Source of the DNA: Denitromonas sp.
GTDB taxonomy: Bacteria > Pseudomonadota > Gammaproteobacteria > Burkholderiales > Rhodocyclaceae
Direction of reading: 5' to 3'
Assembly: GCF_034676725.1 (NCBI RefSeq)
Contig: NZ_JAUCBR010000004.1
Span: 1,813,501 to 1,877,500 of the forward strand
Length of the DNA: 64,000 bases
The notes under the pieces were generated by a model. That model had not been told where the DNA came from, made no database searches, and saw only the letters and a list, made by a program, of their open reading frames with translations. Shown one piece after another: positions 31,677-40,182 of the stretch. Position 1 is the stretch's first letter; every line of letters begins with the position of its first letter. Both the position numbers and the translations under genes were made by a program.

Positions 31677-32158
31677 GGCTGTTGTTCCTTGGGGTCGAGC
31701 AGGCTGGGGTGGCAGTGCAGTTCGGATTTGACCGAGTTGGCGATAAAGCAGGCGTCATGGGCGGCGTGATGCAGGGCCGCGTGCTGCGCGGTGGTCGGCT
31801 GCTTTCCGGCGAAGCGCACAGCCGGCCGGAGGGTGACGGCGGTCATCATCTGTTTGCCTTCCGGGCCAGCGGCCATCACGCCCTCGGCGGCGTCCTCGTA
31901 ATGGTCGACGCACCAGCCGTCGCGCGCCGCCAGCGACAGAAACCACAACATGTGACAGCTCGACAGCGCGGCCACGAAGGCTTCTTCGGGGTCCACGGCC
32001 GCCGGGTCGGAGTACGGCACCGGGACCACCTGCGGCGATGACGACGCCGGTAGCGTGACGCCGCCGTCGAAGCGGATCTCGTGGCGTCGGCTGTAGCGGT
32101 TGTCGGTGAAGGCCTGGTCGCCGCGGGTCCAGACGGTGTGCGCGGTGTAGGTGCTCAT
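31673..32158 (-). CDS. OsmC family protein
   Basis: A 161-residue OsmC/Ohr-fold protein. The two redox-cysteine regions are LSSCHMLWFLSLAARDGW and DACFIANSVKSELHCHPSLL, and VDPEEAFVAALSSC is the family signature. Members reduce organic hydroperoxides with thiols. The start at 32158 precedes the PNPOx-like gene with an ATGA overlap. It is divergent from the MocR regulator at 32248. Confidence 0.88.
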   Translation of the reverse strand: MSTYTAHTVWTRGDQAFTDNRYSRRHEIRFDGGVTLPASSSPQVVPVPYSDPAAVDPEEAFVAALSSCHMLWFLSLAARDGWCVDHYEDAAEGVMAAGPEGKQMMTAVTLRPAVRFAGKQPTTAQHAALHHAAHDACFIANSVKSELHCHPSLLDPKEQQP

Positions 32159-32247
32159 GGCGAGGCTCCGGATCAAGGGTGTGGCCAGACTAGCGCTGCG
32201 CTGGCACCATGCGAAGTGCCACGAAACAACATTTTCTTGGGGCCACG

Positions 32248-33675
32248 ATGAAGCTCAACTGGTTGCTCGCCCCACCGCTGCCCGAGGGCGTGCCGGTGCA
32301 GCGCCTGCTTTACCAGCGCCTGCGCTCGGCGATCGTCGACGGCCGCCTGGCCGCCGGGACGCGCCTGCCGGGCAGCCGTCAGCTCGCGTCGGAGCTGGGC
32401 ATTGCGCGCAATACGGTGTTGTTTGCCTACGAGCAACTCGGTGCCGAGGGCTGTCTGCTGGCCGACCGCCAGGGCACGCGGGTGGCACCACTGGCCGTGG
32501 CGCCTGCCGAGCCCAGTGCCGTGCCGGCGTGGCCGCCCCTCGCGCGCCGCGCCGCGCTGGCCGAATCGCCGCTGCCCGGCGCTGCCGAACTGGGCGCCTT
32601 TGCCCCCGGCGTGCCGGATGTGGCGAACTTTCCGTTCCGGGCCTGGCGCGGCTGCCTGGACCGCGCCTGGCGTGCCGCCCGGCCACGCCACCTGGGCTAC
32701 GCGGCACCGGGCGGCGAGCCCGAACTGCGCGAGGCGCTGGCGGGCTATCTGGCCACGGTGCGCGGCTTCCGGCTACGGCCGGAGCAGGTCATCGTGACCG
32801 CCGGCACGCAGGCCGCGCTCGACCTGTGCGCCCGCCTGCTGGCCGATAGCGGCGACACCGCCTGGGTCGAGAACCCGGGCTATCCGGCGGCGCGCACGGC
32901 GCTGGCCATGGCGGGCCTGCATCTGCACCCGGTGCCGGTCGACGGCGAGGGCCTGGCGCCGACGGCGGCCGACTGGCAGGCCCATCCGCCACGCCTGGTG
33001 ATGGTCTGCCCGGCGCACCAGTACCCGTCCGGCGAGGTGCTCAGCCTGCCACGCCGGCTGGCCCTGATCGACGGGATCCGCCACAGCGGTGGCTGGCTGA
33101 TCGAGGACGACTACGACAGCGAGTTCGCCGGCGGCGGCCCGGCGCTGCCGGCACTGTACGGCCTGCAGCCCGGTGCGCCGGTGGTGTATACCGGCACCTT
33201 CAGCAAGACGCTCTATCCCGGGCTGCGCCTGGGGTATCTGGTGGTGCCCGAGGCGCTGGCGCCGGCCTTTGCCGCGGCATCGGCCTCGCTGGCCCGGTCG
33301 GGGCAGGGCATCGACCAGGTGGCCCTGGCCGATTTCATCCGGCGCGGGCACTACACGGCGCATCTGCGCCGCATGCGGCGGCTCTACCAGGCGCGGCAGC
33401 GGGCGCTGCGCGAGGCGCTGGCGCGCTGGCCCGGGCCGGAGCTGGCAATCCGTGGCGGCGCGGCGGGGCTGCATCTGGTGCTGCACTTGCCCGATTCGCT
33501 GGCCGACACCGAAGTCGTGGCCGCTGCGGCCGAGCGGGGCGTGGTGGTGCGGGCGCTGAGCCGCTACACGCTGGCGCCGATGCGCTGCAACGCGCTGCTG
33601 CTGGGCTACGGGGCGGTGCCCGAGGCGCAGATGCCGGCGGCGGTGCGCCGGCTGCGCGGTGCCATGGAGCGGTGA
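32248..33675 (+). CDS. MocR family (GntR-type HTH plus aminotransferase domain) regulator
   Basis: A 475-residue regulator. The N-terminal GntR helix-turn-helix is seen in GTRLPGSRQLASELGIARNT and VLFAYEQLGAEG. The rest is a fold-type I aminotransferase domain that binds PLP through the lysine in VYTGTFSKTLYPGLRLGYLV, with LIEDDYDSEF upstream. MocR proteins such as PdxR and GabR sense PLP or its amine adducts. It is divergent from the OsmC/PNPOx-like pair and probably regulates it. I chose the ATG at 32248 because upstream in-frame codons add no family similarity. Confidence 0.92.
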   Translation: MKLNWLLAPPLPEGVPVQRLLYQRLRSAIVDGRLAAGTRLPGSRQLASELGIARNTVLFAYEQLGAEGCLLADRQGTRVAPLAVAPAEPSAVPAWPPLARRAALAESPLPGAAELGAFAPGVPDVANFPFRAWRGCLDRAWRAARPRHLGYAAPGGEPELREALAGYLATVRGFRLRPEQVIVTAGTQAALDLCARLLADSGDTAWVENPGYPAARTALAMAGLHLHPVPVDGEGLAPTAADWQAHPPRLVMVCPAHQYPSGEVLSLPRRLALIDGIRHSGGWLIEDDYDSEFAGGGPALPALYGLQPGAPVVYTGTFSKTLYPGLRLGYLVVPEALAPAFAAASASLARSGQGIDQVALADFIRRGHYTAHLRRMRRLYQARQRALREALARWPGPELAIRGGAAGLHLVLHLPDSLADTEVVAAAAERGVVVRALSRYTLAPMRCNALLLGYGAVPEAQMPAAVRRLRGAMER

Positions 33676-33676
33676 G

Positions 33677-34075
33677 TCAGCCGGCGCCGTGGGCGGCGTC
33701 GCCGTCGCTGCCGAGCGCCTGCGCAATGCGCCAATGCACACCGCTCGGATCGGTCAGCGTGAACTCGCGCATGCCCCAGGGGCGATCCACCGGGCGGCTG
33801 AGCGTCACGCCGTAAACATCGATCAGCCGCGCGTTGTGGGCGCGCTGCCACCAGGCGTCGACGTCGGCGACCAGCAGGTGCAGGGTGAAATTCTCGGCCA
33901 CGATGGCCAGGTAGTCGTTCTCGAGCAGGAAGGCGGTGTTGCCACACTGGAAGTGGGCCAGGTCCGGCGAGGCCCAGACGCAGGTGAAGCCGAGCTCGCG
34001 GTAGAAGCGCTGCGAGCGCTTGAAGTCGCGTGCGGGAACGAAGGCTTTGATCTCCAGGGCGTCCAGATTCGGCAT
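33677..34075 (-). CDS. VOC (glyoxalase/bleomycin resistance) superfamily protein
   Basis: A 132-residue protein with the VOC fold: KAFVPARDFKRSQRFYRELG at the first beta-alpha unit, LAHFQCGNTAFLLEND, and the second half ending MREFTLTDPSGVHWRIAQAL. Substrate and metal cannot be told from sequence. It is convergent with the MocR gene, which ends 2 bases away. Confidence 0.85.
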   Translation of the reverse strand: MPNLDALEIKAFVPARDFKRSQRFYRELGFTCVWASPDLAHFQCGNTAFLLENDYLAIVAENFTLHLLVADVDAWWQRAHNARLIDVYGVTLSRPVDRPWGMREFTLTDPSGVHWRIAQALGSDGDAAHGAG

Positions 34076-34352
34076 GCGGGGCGGCTCGGTGAAGGGCGAT
34101 GCGCCAAGAGTGCCCTGTGCGGTGCGGCGCAGGCAAGTGGCCGGTGCCGCGGCCGGCGGTGATTGTTGCACTTCGTAACCGCGACGCGTGCGGGCGGGCG
34201 CTGCGTGGCAAGATAGTGGTGCTATTTCGTCGTCAACGCGCGTGCAATCTGGCGCAGGTACGATGACCGGGCCACCGCGATGACAGGTGCCCGACGCATC
34301 GATGGCGTGTGGCGCGTCGATTTCGGCAAGCCGCCTCAGACAGGAGAACACA

Positions 34353-34928
34353 ATGATGAACAAGACCCTCATGATCGCTGCCATGGCCGGTGTGCTGGCG
34401 CTGCCCGGTTGCACCACCACCGAGACCCAGAACAAGACCATCGGCGCCGTCTCCGGTGCCGTGCTCGGCGGTGTCGTCGGCAACCAGGTGGGCGGCCGGC
34501 GCAGCACGGTGGTCGGCGCGGCGCTCGGTGGCGCGTTTGGCTATCTGATCGGCTCGCAGGTCAAGGTGACCGAGCAGCCCGATGGCTCGGTCAAGCTCGA
34601 CATCCCCGGTGCGGTGCTGTTCGACACCAACAGCGCGCGGGTCAATCCGTCGTTTGCGCAGACCCTGGACCAGATCGCCGGCACGCTCAACGAGCACCCC
34701 AACGCGATGGTCAATGTGGTCGGCCACACTGACAGCACCGGCTCGGACGAGTACAACCAGCGCCTGTCGCTGGACCGGGCGACCAGCGTCACCAACTATC
34801 TGCAGGGCCGTGGCGTGGCGCCGGGCCGCCTGACGCCGACCGGCCAGGGCGAGGCCATGCCGATTGCCGACAACAGCACCGCCGAAGGGCGCGCCCAGAA
34901 CCGCCGGGTGGAGATGTTCGTGCGCTGA
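34353..34928 (+). CDS. OmpA family lipoprotein (YiaD-like)
   Basis: A 191-residue outer-membrane lipoprotein. It has a signal peptide with a lipobox (LPGC), then a glycine-zipper region (GAVSGAVLGGVVGNQVGG, ALGGAFGYLIG). A C-terminal OmpA domain binds peptidoglycan through VGHTDSTGSDEYNQRLSLDR, followed by GRAQNRRVEMFVR. It resembles E. coli YiaD in build. The start is one of two adjacent ATG codons at 34353 or 34356 behind AGGAG. Confidence 0.92.
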   Translation: MMNKTLMIAAMAGVLALPGCTTTETQNKTIGAVSGAVLGGVVGNQVGGRRSTVVGAALGGAFGYLIGSQVKVTEQPDGSVKLDIPGAVLFDTNSARVNPSFAQTLDQIAGTLNEHPNAMVNVVGHTDSTGSDEYNQRLSLDRATSVTNYLQGRGVAPGRLTPTGQGEAMPIADNSTAEGRAQNRRVEMFVR

Positions 34929-34952
34929 TCCTGCCACGGCATCGCGTTTCGC

Positions 34953-34987
34953 AACGGCGCCATCCCGCTCTGGGGGGCGCCGTTTTT
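34953..34987 (+). terminator. Rho-independent terminator of the YiaD-like gene
   Basis: A 9-base stem AACGGCGCC/GGCGCCGTT with a 14-base loop is followed by TTT, 24 bases after the stop. Confidence 0.75.
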
Positions 34988-35053
34988 CGTTGACCATGGC
35001 CGGGTCGGCGATCTGGCGTATCGTAAACGCCTCCCGTTCCCCCAATGTGCCCC

Positions 35054-35368
35054 ATGAAGATCGATGACCCGTTTGGCCGCACGGCCCAGAAACAGGAGCG
35101 CAACTACGCCTCGGTCCGCAACGCCCTGCAGGCGGCCGGGGTGACGACGCCCGCGCAGGCCGAGCAGTGCCTGCGCAGCATCACCCGCAATGCCTTGATC
35201 AGCACGCTGGTGATCGGCGCCCTGGTGGCGGCGGTGGCGCTGTTCTACCCGCAGGGCTTGTCGGTGGCGCTGGTGTGTGCCGGCGTCGGCTGGCTGTGGA
35301 TCAGTGCCACGGCGGTCAATGGCCGTCGCCATGTGCAGCGCTACCGGCGGGAGATGTTCGAAAAATAA
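35054..35368 (+). CDS. Small membrane protein of unknown function
   Basis: A 104-residue protein with a charged N-terminal third (MKIDDPFGRTAQKQERNYAS) and two hydrophobic helices (ALISTLVIGALVAAVALFY and LSVALVCAGVGWLWISATAV), then a basic tail. I do not recognise a family. It is a stand-alone gene, convergent with the methyltransferase. Confidence 0.65.
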   Translation: MKIDDPFGRTAQKQERNYASVRNALQAAGVTTPAQAEQCLRSITRNALISTLVIGALVAAVALFYPQGLSVALVCAGVGWLWISATAVNGRRHVQRYRREMFEK

Positions 35369-35427
35369 ACGGTGTTGGCCGCCGGGCGCGCCCGCAGCGA
35401 TGCGGCCCATCGGGGCCGGCGCCGCGT

Positions 35428-36180
35428 TCAGTCGGCGCGTTCGAAGCGCAGGTGTATCCAGTTGGCCCGCGCCGCGACAAAGGGGCGTTGCGCTTGCTGG
35501 CAGAAAAAGGCCGCCTTGGTGCACAGCTTTTGCAGCAGTGAGCGCGCCGCCGGGCCGCCCACCGCGCGGCCGCAGTGAATGCAGGGCTCGTCCTGGCTGT
35601 AGGTGCCGTAGGGATTGCCGGCCCGGTCCATCAGCCAGGCGGACACGGCGTTGGTTCGCTCCCGCGTCTGGCCGACGAGCGAGCGCTGTGCCGGGCGAAA
35701 GCCGGGGAACAGCGTGTTCAGCCGGGCATCGTCGAAGCGGTTGACATGGCCCCATGGCGGATTGTGGCCCCCGCAGTGGCTGCAGGTGGTCCGTCCGACG
35801 CGGATGTCCTGATCAAAGGGCACGCCGATGAGCAGGTGTTTGCGACACACGCGAGCCAGTTCGGCGCAGGCCTGAGCCAGGGCCGGCGACGGTATGTGCT
35901 CGAGGACTTCCGCACAGAACACCAGATCGAAACTGCGGTCGGGGAAGGGCAGGGCGGTGGCGTTGCCGGCGAGGCAGTCCACGCCGGGATGGGTGAACAG
36001 GGGCGGGGTCAGGTCGAGCGCGGTGACCCGGTCGAAGCGCTCGGCCATCAAGCGCGAGAAATGGCCATCGCGCGCGCCGACATCGAGTGCCGTGCGGCCA
36101 CTGGCGGGCATCAGCGCAATGAGGTCGTCGGTGCGCAGGCGCTCCGTGTCGCTAGCCCGGTAGGCGTCGAGTTGGCTCAT
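35428..36180 (-). CDS. Class I SAM-dependent methyltransferase
   Basis: A 250-residue methyltransferase of the Methyltransf_11 type. The SAM-binding motif I is ALDVGARDGHFSRLM, motif II region is VTALDLTPPLF, and motif III is FDLVFCAEVLEHIPSP. The C-terminal half has cysteine pairs (CSHCGGHNPPWGH and CIHCG) that might bind zinc. The substrate is unknown; a sugar or surface-polymer acceptor is possible. Confidence 0.85.
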   Translation of the reverse strand: MSQLDAYRASDTERLRTDDLIALMPASGRTALDVGARDGHFSRLMAERFDRVTALDLTPPLFTHPGVDCLAGNATALPFPDRSFDLVFCAEVLEHIPSPALAQACAELARVCRKHLLIGVPFDQDIRVGRTTCSHCGGHNPPWGHVNRFDDARLNTLFPGFRPAQRSLVGQTRERTNAVSAWLMDRAGNPYGTYSQDEPCIHCGRAVGGPAARSLLQKLCTKAAFFCQQAQRPFVAARANWIHLRFERAD

Positions 36181-36255
36181 GTCGATGTTCCGTGAGGCGC
36201 CGGCGGTGGCAGGCGGCAGGGCGCGCCCGGTGCTCGCGAAATGGCGGCAAGGTGC

Positions 36256-37119
36256 TTATCGAACCCGGCGCCGGCGTGCCCAGTGTGGTGCGGGCGCGGG
36301 CGCGGGCGCAGGTTCGGGGTGGCGGGTGACGGCGGGCGCTTTCGATCGTGACTGGGTACGCCGGCGCGCTCTTGCGCGGGTACTCATCCGGACCAGCGAG
36401 AGCATGGCCCTCGCGCCGACGAACAGGAAAACCAGCGCGAGAAAGACCGGGTGGGTCGCGGTGTCCCAGATCAGGAACAGGAACTTCCCCAGCGCATTGC
36501 GACCGGACTCACCCTGCCATGGGGTGTCGGCACGGCTTGCGGCCTGGGCAGCCCAGGCTGAAGACGCCTGCACGCTGGGGGCCTCGGCCGCCATGAGCCG
36601 GGTGGTGGCCGTGTCGTCGATGCCCAGGGTCTCAAGCAGCTCCCGGCCGGCCTGATTGATCTTGTCGTTGATGTTCCAGTCAAGCAAGGCGCTGACCCGG
36701 TCGCGGACGCCGCGCATGCGGGCCATCAAGGCGTCGTCGTCGGCGAACCAGGCGCCGGCGCGCGGGGCGTCGAAGGCGAGGTCGTCCACCGCGTCAACCG
36801 ATTGGGCAAAGGCGATCGCCTCGGACTCGGTGGGTGTCATGCGGTCACGGTCGGTCGGGTCGACCAGGGTGTCGCTGTGCGCGCCGATCAGCGTCGCGGG
36901 GGTGGCCGGGGGGCGGCGGCGTGGGGCGAAGCTGCGTTCCGTGGTGACGCCATCGGCAAACTCGGCCGTGGCGTCGGTGCTGCCGCCGGCGCCGCTGATC
37001 TCGATGGCGGCCGGGGCTCGGGTCTGGTCTGCCATGGGCATGGCGATGCCGTTGGGCGCGAGGCAACAGCACCAGAGGCCGACGACGATCCGGAGGTGGG
37101 AACAAGAAGGCAGACTCAT
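36256..37119 (-). CDS. Exported protein of unknown function with C-terminal membrane anchor
   Basis: A 287-residue protein. The N-terminus (MSLPSCSHLRIVVGLWCCC) looks like a signal sequence, the middle is polar and acidic, and the C-terminal third has a hydrophobic helix (about FLALVFLFVGARAMLSLV). An arginine- and proline-rich tail follows (RARARRRTQSRSKAP and repeated AP). No family is recognised. It lies 92 bases after the sortase-system histidine kinase on the same strand. The C-terminal helix plus basic tail recalls a sorting anchor, but no LPxTG-like motif is visible. Confidence 0.6.
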   Translation of the reverse strand: MSLPSCSHLRIVVGLWCCCLAPNGIAMPMADQTRAPAAIEISGAGGSTDATAEFADGVTTERSFAPRRRPPATPATLIGAHSDTLVDPTDRDRMTPTESEAIAFAQSVDAVDDLAFDAPRAGAWFADDDALMARMRGVRDRVSALLDWNINDKINQAGRELLETLGIDDTATTRLMAAEAPSVQASSAWAAQAASRADTPWQGESGRNALGKFLFLIWDTATHPVFLALVFLFVGARAMLSLVRMSTRARARRRTQSRSKAPAVTRHPEPAPAPAPAPHWARRRRVR

Positions 37120-37211
37120 GGATAAACAAAAGCAAGTCGCACGCCACTTTTGCAACAAACTGTTTTGACGATGTTTTTTCTGGTGTCTCACGTCGTGGCC
37201 CCGGCGCGGTG

Positions 37212-38909
37212 TCAAATTTGCTGACGCACCGGATCGGTGCTGCCGTCGGCCAGCACATGCAATGAGGCGGTAAACACCACGCCATCGCCAGCGGGCAGGT
37301 TGTGGGCGGCAAGGCGGCCGCCGTGGAAGCCGGCGATCAGCTGGGCGACGTAGAGCCCGAGGCCGAGGTGCGGCTCGCCGGTGGCGTCGCTCCCCCGCCC
37401 GGAGACCATCGAGTCGAACAGCTTGCCTTCGAGCGCGGCAGGCAGGCAGGGGCCGAGATTGCTGACGCTGAGGTGGGCATGGCTGCCGGTGACCGACAGC
37501 TGGAGGCGGATCGCGCTGTCGGGGCGGGCGAAGTCGACCGCGTTGTCCACCAGCTTGTCGAGCATCTGGGCGGCCAGGTCGGCGGCGCCGCGCACCCACA
37601 CCGCGTGCGTCGGCAAGTGGGCTTCGAAGCGCTGGCCGGGGTGGGCGAGCCGGTAGCCGGCCAGGCATTCGCTGACCACCGCGGCCAGGTCGAAGCGCTC
37701 CGGATCGGTGGTGGCCAGGGCCTGCTCCATGCGGGTGGCCTCGCTCATGCGCGCGAGGATGCGGGTCAGCCGGCGCAGGCCGGCGTCGGCGCGTTCCAGG
37801 TAGGTGCTGGCTGCCGGCGGCAAGGTTTCGAGCTGGAGGTTCTCGAGCGAGGAGCGCACCACCGCCACCGGTGTGCGCAATTCATGCGAGAGGCGGCTGG
37901 CGATGGTCTCGAGGTAACCGTGGTGCTGGGCCAGGCGGGCGAGCAGGGTGGAGAAGCTGCGCGACAGGTCGCCGACCTCGTCGCCGGCGGTCGATGCCGC
38001 CGTCAGGCCGGTGATGCGGCCGCGGGCGTCGATGGCGCTTTCGGCCTCGTCGCGCAGGGTGCGGATGCGCCATGACAGGCGCGAGGCAAAGCCCAGTACC
38101 ACCCCGGCGGCGATGGCCAGGCCGGCGAAGGTGAGCCAGGCCAGGCGTTCGACCGCCTGGTCGCGCACCGCCTGGATCGCCAGCGTACTCTCCTCGACCA
38201 CCACGGCGCCCTGCACCCGGTCGGCGACCCAGACCGGATGCGCCGCGGCCACGATCAGCACGTCGGTGCCGCTGACCGGGCGCAGCCACGAGGTGGTGGC
38301 GCCGAAGAGCGTGCCGGAGATGGCCTGGCCACTCGGTGGCGGGATGTCGGCCAGCTGGGCGGCCGGGGTGTCGGGGCGCAGCCCGACGCTGCCGAGCAGA
38401 CCGTGCCAGAACGATTGCAGCGGGCCGGCGGCGGGGGCGGCCGGCGGGGCCAGCGAGCCGGTGTGGGTGATGACGTCGAGGTCGCGGTCGATGACCCAGA
38501 TGCGCGCGGTGTTGCGTTCGAGCGCCCGCAGGATGGCGGCCACCTCGGCGGCGCCATCGACCGGGCGCACCGGGGTGGCCGGTCGGGGCGCCTCGGCGGG
38601 CGGCGGCTCGGGCATGCTGGCGATGGCCAGCTCCAGCACTTCTTCGCCGGGCAGCAGCGAGTCGCTCAGGCTCACCGTGCTGCTGCCCGGCGTCCGGCCG
38701 AACAGCAGGGGGCGTTCATGCAAGGCGGTGGCGACGGCGCGGGCCGTGGCGATCAGCCCCTGGCGCTGGCCGTCGAGCAGGAAACGTTCCATTTCCTGCA
38801 CATACTGGTAACCCACCCAGGGTAGGGCGAGCAGGACCAGGGCCATCAGGGCGAGCTTGCTGCGCAGGCTGAAGCGGATAGGCGTCACGGCGGGCGGGTG
38901 GGGCAGCAT
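37212..38909 (-). CDS. Proteobacterial dedicated sortase system histidine kinase
   Basis: A 565-residue sensor kinase with transmembrane helices at about 17-35 and 257-276, a periplasmic domain between them and a HAMP-like linker. The HisKA site is RLSHELRTPVAVV (His342), and a somewhat divergent ATPase domain follows (QMLDKLVDNAVDFARPDSA, HLGLGLYVAQLIAGFHGG). Domain build and location with a class GN sortase and VIT/VWA target identify it as the kinase of that system. The ATG at 38909 gives the most natural start. It is separated from its response regulator gene by an opposite-strand gene. Confidence 0.85.
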   Translation of the reverse strand: MLPHPPAVTPIRFSLRSKLALMALVLLALPWVGYQYVQEMERFLLDGQRQGLIATARAVATALHERPLLFGRTPGSSTVSLSDSLLPGEEVLELAIASMPEPPPAEAPRPATPVRPVDGAAEVAAILRALERNTARIWVIDRDLDVITHTGSLAPPAAPAAGPLQSFWHGLLGSVGLRPDTPAAQLADIPPPSGQAISGTLFGATTSWLRPVSGTDVLIVAAAHPVWVADRVQGAVVVEESTLAIQAVRDQAVERLAWLTFAGLAIAAGVVLGFASRLSWRIRTLRDEAESAIDARGRITGLTAASTAGDEVGDLSRSFSTLLARLAQHHGYLETIASRLSHELRTPVAVVRSSLENLQLETLPPAASTYLERADAGLRRLTRILARMSEATRMEQALATTDPERFDLAAVVSECLAGYRLAHPGQRFEAHLPTHAVWVRGAADLAAQMLDKLVDNAVDFARPDSAIRLQLSVTGSHAHLSVSNLGPCLPAALEGKLFDSMVSGRGSDATGEPHLGLGLYVAQLIAGFHGGRLAAHNLPAGDGVVFTASLHVLADGSTDPVRQQI

Positions 38910-39080
38910 TGGCGGACGACAGCGGGGGTGCGTCGCTGGCCGACTATAGCATCGTGACGAGTGTCTCGCCGGCGCAACTTGATGTGACAAACGTTACCAA
39001 TTCCTCGCGGTCTTACGCCGGGTGCATGGTAAAAAGTCACCTTGTGCCGCAACATGTTCGCGATACGGGAGCAAACAGGG

Positions 39081-40169
39081 ATGGGGCCCCTCTACTCGAT
39101 TTCTTTTTCTGGTGACGTGCTCGACGGGTTCGACCCGGCGCAGGTCAGGCAACGCTTTGGCAAGCGCTTTGGGCTGAAGTCGGCGCAGCTGGCGCAGATC
39201 TTCTCCGGGCAGGCCATCGTGCTGAAAAAAGGCCTGGCCGCCGAGCAGGCGCGACGCTATGTGGCCGAGCTGGCGGGCATGGGCCTGATGGCGCGTGCGC
39301 GGGCCATGCCGCCGGTGGACGCGGCGCCGGCCGATGCCAGGCCGGCGGCGGCCGACGCGGGCTACCGCATCGTGTTCAGCGGCCGGGTGATGCCCGGCTT
39401 CTCCCGCGAAGCGGTGATGCGGATGTCCGGCGCCCGGCTGCGCTTCAATGACCGCCAGCAAGCGGTGCTGTTTTCCGGGCAGACGGTGACCATCAAGCGC
39501 GGGCTGGGCGAGGAAAAGGCGCGGAACTACGTCAAGACCCTGCGCCAGATGGGCATGGACGTGTCCGCCGACCCGGCGTTGCCCGGCCCCGCCCGGCTGC
39601 CCTCCGAGGCTGAGGCGGCCGATGGCGCGACCGAGGCGAGCCTGATGGAGACCCAGTTCAGCGCCTCGGTGCCCTACAACGTCCAGGCGACCTTCGACGG
39701 CAGCTCGTCGCTCGACATGATCCGGGCCGGTATCGAAGCGGCCGACCGGCGCGGTGACGCAGCGTTTGGCAATTCGCGTACCGGCATGATGCAGACCATC
39801 ATCAATCCCGACGCGATCCGCGAGTACGAAAAGGAGCTGGCCGACGACCCGGCCCTTGACGCGCTGCGGGCCGCCCATGACGCCCCGGCCCCCACTCCGG
39901 CGGCCAAGGCGCCGGTCACGCCGGTCGATTTCGATTTCACCGCGCCCCCGCCGCGCAAGCCAACGCCAGCCGCGCCGACGCTCGAGGCGCCACCGCCGCC
40001 TGCGCCAGTGGCCGCGCCGCCCGTCACGCCAGCCCCCGCGCCGGCGTCACGCCCCCCCGAGCCGCCGCCGGCTGCAGCCCGTACCAGCCGGACCGGTACC
40101 CTGGTGGCGGTGCTGGTGGTCGCCGCCGCGATTGCCCTGACCCTGCTCTACCTGAACGGCGGCGTGTGA
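39081..40169 (+). CDS. Unrecognised protein with two tandem N-terminal repeats and C-terminal membrane anchor
   Basis: A 362-residue protein. Two repeats of about 65 residues can be aligned: YSISFSGDVLDGF...IFSGQAIVLKKGL...ARRYVAELAGMG and YRIVFSGRVMPGF...LFSGQTVTIKRGL...ARNYVKTLRQMG. A low-complexity Pro/Ala linker (about 285-340) and one C-terminal hydrophobic helix (LVAVLVVAAAIALTLLYL) follow, with no signal peptide, so it looks tail-anchored. The ATG at 39081 follows GGGAG; another ATG lies 27 bases upstream. It sits on the plus strand between the minus-strand regulator and kinase genes of the sortase system. I know of no function. Confidence 0.75.
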   Translation: MGPLYSISFSGDVLDGFDPAQVRQRFGKRFGLKSAQLAQIFSGQAIVLKKGLAAEQARRYVAELAGMGLMARARAMPPVDAAPADARPAAADAGYRIVFSGRVMPGFSREAVMRMSGARLRFNDRQQAVLFSGQTVTIKRGLGEEKARNYVKTLRQMGMDVSADPALPGPARLPSEAEAADGATEASLMETQFSASVPYNVQATFDGSSSLDMIRAGIEAADRRGDAAFGNSRTGMMQTIINPDAIREYEKELADDPALDALRAAHDAPAPTPAAKAPVTPVDFDFTAPPPRKPTPAAPTLEAPPPPAPVAAPPVTPAPAPASRPPEPPPAAARTSRTGTLVAVLVVAAAIALTLLYLNGGV

Positions 40170-40182
40170 TCGGTCGCGGTGC

